Source: Trichosphaerium sp. ATCC 40318 (Eukaryota; Discosea; Flabellinia; Trichosidae). Taken from it: DNA of 64,000 nt. The DNA is taken from contig JALMLS010000354.1 of the NCBI GenBank assembly GCA_038496445.1, forward strand, positions 1 to 64,000. The letters are read 5' to 3'. The notes under the pieces are model-generated. The model was not told the DNA's origin. It searched no databases and saw nothing but the letters and a program-made list of their open reading frames with translations. Each line of letters opens with the position of its first letter. Positions within the stretch are counted from its first letter, which is position 1. The translations under genes and the position numbers were made by a program. Shown one piece after another: positions 55,601-64,000 of the stretch.

Positions 55601-57764
55601 AGTTATTCAGCAAGTACGCAGCTGGGAGCCATGTTCTTAATGAAGAACAACTCATTGAGTTTTTGCATAAAGAACAAAATGAAACGATGGTTGACTTAGA
55701 GACATGTAAATCTATCATCATGCGCTTCTCAACTGCAGTTCAACATACCCTCAGTATTGGTACGAACAAAGGAGAGGTAAATCCAATCTTACTTATCCTT
55801 TTCTTTTTAAAGGGGAAGTACCACAGCCGCCTCCTGGTATGCTATTAACAGAATTCGAAGCGTTTTTGACTTGCTCATTAAATAGTGTTCTTGCAGTTGA
55901 AGATCACGTGCGTAGAATATAGGTGACCTGCGGTTTAAAGTAATCTTTAACTTAGGAGATTACCCAAGACATGAGTCGTCCTATTACACACTACTGGATC
56001 AGTACATCCCACAACACCTACTTGGAAGGTCATCAACTTGCCGGAAACTCCTCGATAGAAATGTACATTCGTGTCTTGAAACAAGGATGCCGATGCGTTG
56101 AGTGTACGTCATTTGAACTGTTAATCAGTGATTACTAAGTAACATAATGTTTAGTGGATTGTTGGGATGGTAGTGATGGCGAACCTATTATTTTCCACGG
56201 TCACACGTTTGTTGGTAAAATCAAGTTTGCTGATGTCGTCGACGTTATCAACACCTATGCGTTTTATGCATCTGAGTACCCTGTTATTCTATCACTGGAG
56301 AACCACTGTTGTATTGAACAACAAAAGAAGATGGCTAAAGTCATGGTTGATATATTTGGCGGTACGTGCTTGAAATACCTTTACAGTAATATCTCTAATT
56401 GCCTCTTGAATAGACAAACTTGTGACTCCTGGAGACAGAAATGCAACTGACCACCCAGGATTCTTGCCTAGTCCCGAGTTTCTTAAAGGAAAAATCATAC
56501 TAAAGGTACCATTTTTTACCAGTGTTTGAAAAGGCATTGCTGGATATCAATTACTCACTCCACTATTTTTAAGGGTCGAATGCATACTGGTATTGATGCA
56601 GGTTATTTGAAGCTAAAGAAGGTAATGGCACTTGATGATTATGTGGCAACAGGACAAGGTGATGACGCGGAGTATGCTAAAAAGATTGAAAAAACAGAAC
56701 AATCAAAAGTAAAAGAAAACATTGCAGAGGAGCTCTCACATATCATTTTCTTAAAAGCAGTAACATTTAAGGGTTTTAGTGCTTCTCAACGTACGTTTTA
56801 AGACCGAATTTAGTTTCAAACACTCGTACTAACAGCCCTTGTTTTACAGAAAACTCACCTTGGGAAATGTCTTCATTCAGCGAACCAAAAGCCAAACAAA
56901 TTTGCAAGAAGGATAGGCACGTCAAAGCCTCATTAATCATTCGAATAATAGGACGTATTAATTGTTATTGTTTAGGTTACGTTTTAGAGAATACAATATG
57001 AAATACTTTGCACGTGTTTATCCACGTGGTACACGTTTTGGTTCTTCCAATTACAGCCCGTACTTGGCTTGGGATGCTGGTTGTCAGATGGTAGCTCTTA
57101 ATTGGCAGATGCCTGGTTTACCAATGTATCTCCATGAAGCTTTATTCAGAAGCCAGGGACGATGTGGATACATACTAAAACCGCCACATATGCGTGCTGC
57201 TGGATCAATCACTGCAGATCGATTAGCTTCAATTAAAGTCCGAGTTTTATCAGGCAGACAACTCCCAAAGGTTGATTCAATGTCTTCAACAGATATAATA
57301 GAACCATATATCAGTGTTCAAGTCTTTGGCAAAAAGGTAGATCGCAAAGAATGTACAACAGCAGCAATCAGTATCCGACCCATCCACAAATTTTTTTGTT
57401 TTTTTTTTGTTCATCTTTTTTTTTTCTTTAACGGCTGAAAGAAAAGAACGGTTTTAATCCTGTGTGGGACGAAGACTACTTTGAGTTCTCTATGACGAAA
57501 TCTCATGTTGATTACCTCGTCTTCCAGCTATTTGATAAGAACTCAGACTCCGCTATAGGGCACTACGGTGTACGTTTTATCAAAAGCATCTCCCTTTTTT
57601 GTTAATTAATATGGGTTTTTTAGCTTCCCGTTGAGTCAGTGAGACCTGGTTATCGCTTAGTACCTCTGTACAATGCCGGTTTAAAGAAGATTTTAATGGC
57701 TAATTTATTTTGTCATTTTATTCTCGTAGAAAAGGCCAATGATGCTGTTGCGCCAACTGTATAA
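52612..57764 (+). CDS. phosphoinositide-specific phospholipase C with additional N-terminal C2 region
   Basis: A chain of exons from [20 protein letters not shown]. The first block (52612-53490) is C2-like: [41 protein letters not shown] and the C2-type ending [21 protein letters not shown] long region of unknown identity follows ([42 protein letters not shown]), then a PH-like segment at about 54900-55215 ([20 protein letters not shown]) and EF-hand-like helices. The X domain has [20 protein letters not shown] and [20 protein letters not shown] with both catalytic His. The Y domain has [20 protein letters not shown] and [13 protein letters not shown]2 domain ([25 protein letters not shown]) ends at 57762-57764. 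The enzyme hydrolyses PtdIns(4,5)P2 to IP3 and diacylglycerol. The N-terminal half might be a separate gene. Confidence 0.83.
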
Positions 57765-58146
57765 TATCTGTCATTTGAAACCCTTTTGCTCGAAAGGTGA
57801 TGTAAAAATTAAAGAAACTACATGTTGTACTTTGTACTAAGTAAAAAATATTTTGAACATTCTGCGCACCAAGGTAGTAGGCCTATTTTGTTCGGGCGTA
57901 CACGACAGTATGTAAGGAAGGTTTTCACCTCCTTTTTGGCGTATACCCTTGACTTCCTTAAACGTACGTTGGCCAACTGATGCAAAGAGGTTTAAAGAAA
58001 GCTCTAGAGGGCTGTGGGAAGCCCAGCGGAGAAATACATCCGCAACATATAGGCAACAATCACGTTTTTTGTCAACAGTTGAGAATAACGTTATAAGAAG
58101 GCGTTTAGTCGCCAACACACATTTTCAATTGGCTTGAAACTTTGAC
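57765..58146. other. intergenic between the PLC and peroxidase genes
   Basis: A 93-codon minus-strand ORF (57837-58118) lacks features. No other gene seen. Confidence 0.45.
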
Positions 58147-59458
58147 ATGAAAATTCGTCTGTCACCAAACATTTTAAAGTCACAACGAATGTTCCAGCAA
58201 CGCCTAAAAGCGTCGTTAATCTGTTTCGCGCTATTATGCCCATATTTTGCGATGAGCATGTTATGCCCAGGCCAATACGCCGGCACACCACCTAGAGACC
58301 ACTCTCCTATACCTACAATTGGAGATTACAACAAAGCGTTGCAAGGGCTTGATATTAAGGATGTAATAGAAGAAATAAGGACAGTAATACATGATTCACA
58401 GGAATGCTGGCCAGCTGACGCGTTTAATGGCGCTCAAACATACGGTCCATTTTTTATTCGCCTTGCTTGGCATTGTTCCGGTAGTTACCGCGAAACTGAT
58501 GGCGCAGGCGGTTGTGGCGGTGGCAGACAACGTTTTGAGCCTGAAAGAAGTTGGGAGGACAACACAAACTTGGACAAGGCTCGTGCACTTCTAGCTCCGG
58601 TCAAGACTAAATATGGAGACGCCTTGAGCTGGGGAGATCTGCTAGTATTCGCAGGAACAGCCGCAATCATCGACATGGGCGGTCCTATTGACAAAATATG
58701 CGCTGGACGTGTTGATGACTCAGATGGTGCAAAGAGCCGCACACTCGGCCCTGGTCCTGAGGCACCTGATTGTCCTGTACAAGGAAACTGCCAAAGACCT
58801 ATTGGAACATCAACGATTGGATTGATCTATGTAAACCCAGAGGGATTCATGGGTAAGTCTTTTGATCTTCTTACTTTTTTTCGTTCTTTTGACTAACTCG
58901 GTTTTTTTTTTAAAAGGCACCCCTGAGCCTGTTAAGAGCGCTTTCCAAGTCCGAGATGTTTTCGGCCGTATGGACTTTGACGATAGAGAGACCGTTGCCT
59001 TGATTGGTGGCGGACACGCTTTTGGTAAATCTCACGGAGCTTGCCCTGCTGGCGCCGGTTTACCACCTAAAGATGACCCACTTAACCCATGGCCTGGTTT
59101 GTGCGGTACTGGTAAAGGTAATGATACGTTCACTAGCGGTATCGAAGGGCCTTGGACGACTAACCCTGATCAATGGGACAATGAGTACTTTAAGCTGCTA
59201 TTGAACCAGAAATACATATTACACAAGGGACCTGGTGACAAGTGGCAATGGAAGATTGATGGCGATGATTCTGGTCGTATGATGATGACCACAGACATCT
59301 CTCTGCTACATGACCCTAAATTCAAAGACCTCGTTGATGAATTCGCTCAGGATTTGGACGCCTTGAATACAGCTTTCGCTGGAGCATGGTACAAGTTGAC
59401 ACACAACGGTGGTGAATGGGCAAGCAACATGAAATGTGCTGACATCAGGTCTTACTAA
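58147..59458 (+). CDS. secreted KatG-like class I haem peroxidase, single domain
   Basis: Two exons split by an intron at 58853-58916. The start MKIRLSPNILKSQRMFQQRL plus LKASLICFALLCPYFAMSML suggests an N-terminal anchor or signal. The distal haem motif RLAWHCSGSYRE carries the catalytic Arg, Trp and His. The Tyr of GLIYVNPEG corresponds to the KatG Tyr of the Met-Tyr-Trp adduct. RDVFGRMDFDDRETVALIGG and HAFGKSHGACP supply the proximal His. DISLLHDPKFKDLVDEFAQD and FAGAWYKLTHN match the C-terminal half of a KatG N-domain. The second KatG domain is absent. It removes hydrogen peroxide by peroxidase and possibly catalase activity. The exon 1 start is the only ATG before the hydrophobic stretch. 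Confidence 0.88.
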
Positions 59459-59675
59459 TATGTCACCTTCAATAAAATTGACCATCAAAATCTCGCTTTA
59501 GCACTTTTATTGCCGTGATCTCGGCGTGTTAGGCACTAAAAGACCTTCAAAGAATAGACGACGGATTTATCAAGGATATATGTCTGAAGTTTAGTTATGT
59601 ACATACAAACCAGCACAAGGGTTCCTTCGTTTCAACGTAATTTTTTTTTTGGCTTTTTTTTTTTTCTCGTTTTGT
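59459..59675. other. convergent 3' ends, peroxidase and USP14
   Basis: AATAAAATT at about 59470 is a plausible polyadenylation signal for the peroxidase gene. No gene seen. Confidence 0.4.
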
Positions 59676-62045
59676 TTAAGCGGTTGTATCCATCGCATCC
59701 CCATCTTTCACTTCTTCACCTTCTTTCACCTCTTCTGCTGGCTTTGGTTCAGCAACTTTTTTAGTTCTGTAGATGCAAAGGTAGGCAATATCCCAATCAG
59801 CACCACCTAAGCAAACAATCGTAAACATCAAAAAAAATGATGAAGAAAAAAACCAAGGGTTTGCATACCTCTACCGCTGAGTGCTTCAATTTGTTCCCAT
59901 CTTACAGGAGTGACTTTTTCGTCATCATACAAAAGCCAATCATCTCTGTGCGGACCCTATAATAACGTTGAGCGGAGAGATTTGTGGAAGCAAGTCAATG
60001 ACGCTTGTTTTTTAAAAAAGTACCTTTCTGCAATAACAAACATAGTGACCACCATCAGCGTATCTTCCGCGATGACATAAAACAGCGACAAGCTCGTAAA
60101 TACCAGATTTGTTAACCATCTCACTTGGAGGTGTAACCTCATTTGGATCATCAGCAGTACTTGTGATATCTGCAATGTCTTCTCTGTATGGCTTCAATTG
60201 TTCTTTCAACTCATCAGTGCACAAGTCGTATGCGTCCAAGTGGAATGGAAAAGACACTGGCTAAAAATACAATGGCGTGTCAGTACTATTAAACTGAGAA
60301 GAAGGGTTGTTTGGGGTGATATCACGTGTTGTTTTGTACCTTACAAATTTTAGCACGCTTTTCAACTTTTTGTTTCCACATGAAACGAACGAATTGGATT
60401 GTTGTGCAATAAGGCAATCGAGATATCTTGGACTCTTTGAGGTACTCTGCTTCACCACCCAACGTAGGAGAGTGCTTACGAATGTGCTCTTGGAGGGACT
60501 ACAATGAAGACATATTTGTTAGTTTTTAAACAAGGTCACTTGGCCGCAAGGAGGGCGTACATTCTTTAGAGCAAGGCCCAAAAAGGCAGTGTTGCCATCA
60601 ATGTGACAAGGGATTTTTTGAAACGTGGTTTTCTTGGTTTGTTTACCTTCATCAGGTGCACCAATGCAAGACATACTTAAACAGAAAATGTCAATTGACA
60701 ACAGTAAAAAAAAAACTATGATTATTGTACGTCTCTGTCATTTCTCCTTGGAATATCTGTAGGGTGGATGTGTCACCTGGTGGTCCATCTCCTTGGAATC
60801 GAGGCAGTTTACGCAATGCTTGAAGTAATGCTGTCCAGCACTCTTCGGCGTCCTTGAAGTGTCAGCGATTATGAAGAAGTTGGGGACTTGAGAAAGAAAT
60901 GACAAAAAAAAAAGAAAAGAAATTCATAAATAAACATAAAAAAAATCAGTCGCGTACTTGTTGTAAGTACTTTCCACTTCTTTGTTGTGCGAACTGAGGG
61001 AAAGCAGCACGTAGCATCTAAATAAATTATAAATAAAATAATACAGGCTGTAGCAATGAAAGGAGACAATAAAGCTGACAGCTTCTTCGTCCTTTTTTTT
61101 TTTTTTTTGAAAACGTACAGCCACCAGAGGAATTGGTGCAACAGAGGTGTTACCGTATTCCAAAGCACCAATGACTTGTCTCAAGCATGTTGTAACATTA
61201 TTCATTGGGTCTTGACTAGTTGGGACGAATCTAGACGTCCAATAAGCATTTTAACAGTACAAGAATGCTTTAAACGTACTTTGCCAATGCACTCTTAAGC
61301 TCAGGTACAGTCTTCAAAGCTTGTACTGAGGCGCTCATGTAACAAGTGTTACCCAAATTTTTCAAGCCAAGACCTAACTACAGACGCGTGAGGAGGAATG
61401 CAAAGGACATTACAAACGAGCTTGCGCAGTTAACGTCGTTTTTTTCAAAAAACAAATTGTGTACGGCACAACACGGACCGATACACGCGGGAAAAGTTTA
61501 AATGGCTCATTGTTAAAGCAAAGCGTACATTCATGGACGCTGTTTGGGCCTCGTCTGGTAGATCCTCCAGGAAAACTTGTTTGGTTGTTGGAGCCTTCAC
61601 AAGTTCATCAGCACTTCCTTGCATGCGAAATGTCATGTTCTACAGTTTAATTAGTAATTATTCGTTCCTGTACTTTTTTTAAAAAACGTGCTACATACGT
61701 TCTTGATGCGCATTTTCGTTAGATCTGAGCCATCCTATGAACAGTTAGCCTCAATATGACATTCATTATACAAATACCTTCATTACACGCCCAGCAACGA
61801 CAACTAATACGGTTTAGCCCACGAACAGACGTCAATATATTGTTTGGTTAAAAGTGCTCTACGTACTTTTTTGTCGGTCTGGAGGTACATTAGACAGTGA
61901 GAATAACTGCGCCTTGAAGTCATCAACGGAACCAGTAAGGTCTAACTCCAGTTTGCGAAATGTCTTTGAGCCCCATTTAACGTTTACTATAACGCACGTT
62001 AACGGCACAACTTTTATCACATCACATACCTTTAACTTTGCTCAT
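59676..62045 (-). CDS. USP14: proteasome-associated deubiquitinase USP14/Ubp6
   Basis: Multi-exon. The ubiquitin-like N-terminus is MSKVK joined to VNVKWGSKTFRKLELDLTGS and FKAQLFSLSNVPPDRQK. FRMQGSADELVKAPTTKQVF matches the linker. The catalytic Cys box LGLKNLGNTCYMSASVQALK is at about 61310-61376 and the His box YADGGHYVCYCRK at about 60025-60062. The end GADWDIAYLCIYRTKKVAEP leads to an acidic tail EEVKEGEEVKDGDAMDTTA, stop at 59676-59678. The protein binds the proteasome and trims ubiquitin chains. The ATG at 62043-62045 is 105 bases from the ATG of the divergent DWY-repeat gene 3. Confidence 0.93.
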
Positions 62046-62149
62046 GCTGTGACTAACTTTTTGTTGAGCTAAGTGCAGAAAAACAAAAATTTGCGTTTGT
62101 GAAAGCTGCTGACCATCAAAGTTATGCGATTAGCTCTGATGCCTGTGGT
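62046..62149. promoter_or_regulatory. short divergent promoter, USP14 / DWY gene 3
   Basis: 104 bases between opposing ATGs. No clear TATA box. This repeats the arrangement at strumpellin / DWY gene 2. Confidence 0.35.
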
Positions 62150-64000
62150 ATGAGTGTAGCTGCCAAATTGACTAGAAACACAGCTAAGCGTGCAACATGG
62201 GCCAGTCAGATTAAAATCGACGCGTTTACACGAAAGGTTAGGCTTATATTGTACCCTACGCTTACAATTACGCTGTAGATAGAACGAAATTTAAAAATTA
62301 AGCACATTGATGAATGGTACTCAAGAACAGCTCAAGACATTATCCAACACGGCGGAAAGACACTTTTAGAGTGCGTTAACGCACATTATAACTGAAATGT
62401 TTACCAAATACAGCAAAAAAAATGGTTCTCTGCAACAATGCTTAGAGGCTATGTACCCAACTGTCAAGTGGCAGCAATGGGATTTCCGTGCGTCTTATCC
62501 TGTATACAAGCTTTGGTTTTAACATCAGTAGATAAGAAACATGGTTTTTGGAATGAACGGACAGCTAAATCCTTCATTAGACACGTGCGCAAAAAAAAGT
62601 TAAAAATTGAGCTAACGTTAATTTGTTGCAAATCTAGCTCAAAAAAAAGCTTAAAATAAAGAAGTTATCTGATTGGTACAATTGCAGTGCTAGGGATATA
62701 CGAGACCACGGCGGTGGCGGGTTACTGCGTCACATGTACGCGATGATGACAAGACTCGGCTGTTGACACACTCGCTCTTCACTAGGTACAATGGTTCTCC
62801 AATGATGATGTTTCAGAAACTCTATCCTGGATATGATTGGGAACCATGGAAGTTCCGCGCAGCACCTAGAGAGTACTGGAAAAATGAAGATCATTCACGC
62901 GTTTTTTTGATTCATGTACGATTTAAGTACAGTGATGCACTTCACTTCCTCACTTGTATCATAGGTAGAAGAGAAGCTAAACATTAAATCTATAGAAGAT
63001 TGGTATAGTATAACGTACAATGATGTTACTAAATACGGTGGAACAGGAATACTTGCGTAAGTAGTGCAACATGCAGTGTCCGTTTGTATTAACAATCAAG
63101 AAGGTATTTCAATTGTTGTGTCGCTGATTTTTTAGTGCACATGTATCCAGATATTAAATGGGATGCTACAAAATTTAGTGCGCATTGTTGTTGCTAGTAA
63201 AAGTGCTAACTTTAAGAAAGATATTGTTAAACGAAATTACTGGGAGAGTTTGGAAAACCAACGGGAAGAAATTATAAATGCACGTGTCAACATAAAGTAC
63301 TATTTGTTAACATTCGTTGCTTAGGTTGAGAAACGGTTGAATATTTCTAAGCTTGATGATTGGTACGATGTCAGATGGTCTTCTTTGAAAAATGGGCTAC
63401 TGAAGTACGCTTTTTTGTCAAATTGAAAAAAAAGAAAGTTAAAAAAAAAGTTAGCCATCATTCAGCATCGCGATATAATTTATTGAAAACACATTACCCT
63501 GATCATCCATGGGACATATCTAAATTCAGGAAACATACAGGTTAAGACTGGTCTTATCAATCATTAGCTAATGTTGTTGTTGTAGCTTTGAAACCTGTCA
63601 AGTACTGGACGAAAAGTGAAAATGTCAAACCCTTTTTGAAGAGTCTAGAAGGTGTGCTTGGTATCAAATCACCACAAGATTGGTACCGAGTGTCAATTCG
63701 ACAACTTACACAGCTTAATGGAGGAGGTCTTAAACGCCACTGGCCTGGTGTGTTGAGTATGCTTTACCCTCAACTAAAATGGTCAAACACTCCCACAACA
63801 TGTGATGATAAACGATCGGCACAGAGGTAAGTCACTTCAACTTAGTGGCCGAGAACTAAACCATACTAAGATGGCTTATTGAATGTTTACACACGCTGTT
63901 TGATGGTGCAGAGATAATAGAAGAATATAAATTGGGCCTAGTTTCAGACAGTGCAAGAGGAGATTTGGTTATAGATGCTTTTATTCCTTCCGTTAAACTT
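62150..64000 (+). CDS. DWY-repeat protein 3, nuclease domain beginning (partial)
   Basis: The start MSVAAKLTRNTAKRATWASQ is followed by five DWY modules: cores at about 62310 (IDEWYSRTAQDIIQHGG), 62669 (LSDWYNCSARDIRDHGGGGL), 62994 (IEDWYSITYNDVTKYGGTGI), 63354 (LDDWYDVRWSSLKNGLL) and 63679 (QDWYRVSIRQLTQLNGGGL). Partners include MYPTVKWQQWDFR, LYPGYDWEPWKFRAAPREYW and YPDHPWDISKFR. After AQR the last exon reads WLIECLHTLFDGAEIIEEYK and DLVIDAFIPSVKL at the window edge, aligning with the nuclease start of gene 2 (LDIYIPDLKL). The gene runs out of the window. It is divergent from USP14. Confidence 0.75.

Noticed and set aside
57837..58118. 93-codon minus-strand ORF between PLC and peroxidase
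   Set aside because: No recognisable motifs and no splice-linked partners.
1..64000. tRNA, rRNA or CRISPR arrays
   Set aside because: Scanning by eye revealed none. A covariance search was not possible.

Overview
The window is nuclear DNA from a unicellular eukaryote: AT-rich, gene-dense, standard stop codons, and nearly every gene split by short introns of about 30-60 bases. Introns usually begin GTACGT or GTAAGT and end TAG, CAG or AAG, often after a T-tract. I cannot name the species. The conserved genes (WASH-complex strumpellin, USP14/Ubp6, ALKBH6, diacylglycerol kinase, phosphoinositide phospholipase C, Sec14/CRAL-TRIO, VASt lipid-transfer domain, Cid1-type nucleotidyltransferase) fit a free-living protist with endosomal traffic and lipid signalling. 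Exon joins were inferred by eye from reading frames and family motifs, so single splice sites may be wrong.

Layout. 1-7.9 kb: an ankyrin protein entering from the left edge (-), a duplicated small secreted Cys-rich gene with repeats, a mucin-like surface protein (+) and a CRAL-TRIO protein (+). 8-13 kb: a leucine-rich-repeat protein (-) divergent from a diacylglycerol kinase (+). 13-20 kb: DWY-repeat gene 1, a large PTTE-repeat membrane protein and a small secreted protein, all (+). 20-22 kb: an apparently gene-free stretch. 22-32 kb: a Myb-like protein, two F-box/LRR genes built on a V-H-T-I repeat (-), another F-box gene, ALKBH6, a VASt membrane protein and a DUF4291 protein. 32-39 kb: a decayed MORN_2/YwqK-like gene, a short inverted-repeat element, an ankyrin-membrane fusion (-) and a Cid1-type nucleotidyltransferase (-). 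39-48 kb: strumpellin (-) head to head with DWY-repeat gene 2 (+). 48-59 kb: a hypothetical protein, a coiled-coil protein, an F-box/beta-propeller protein, a large phospholipase C and a KatG-like peroxidase. 59-64 kb: USP14 (-) head to head with DWY-repeat gene 3 (+), which runs off the right edge.

The strongest candidate for an undescribed system is the three-member family of tandem DWY modules. Each module is spread over two exons with introns at repeat-fixed places. In gene 2 the array ends in a clear PD-(D/E)XK nuclease, in gene 3 the same domain begins before the window ends, and in gene 1 the array stops where the nuclease should start. A modular, possibly nucleic-acid-binding array joined to a nuclease suggests a selfish or defensive enzyme family, but that function is inference. 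Other points of interest are a two-copy MITE-like element, a segmental duplication of a secreted Cys-rich gene, a strong excess of CACGTG, and several unusual domain combinations.
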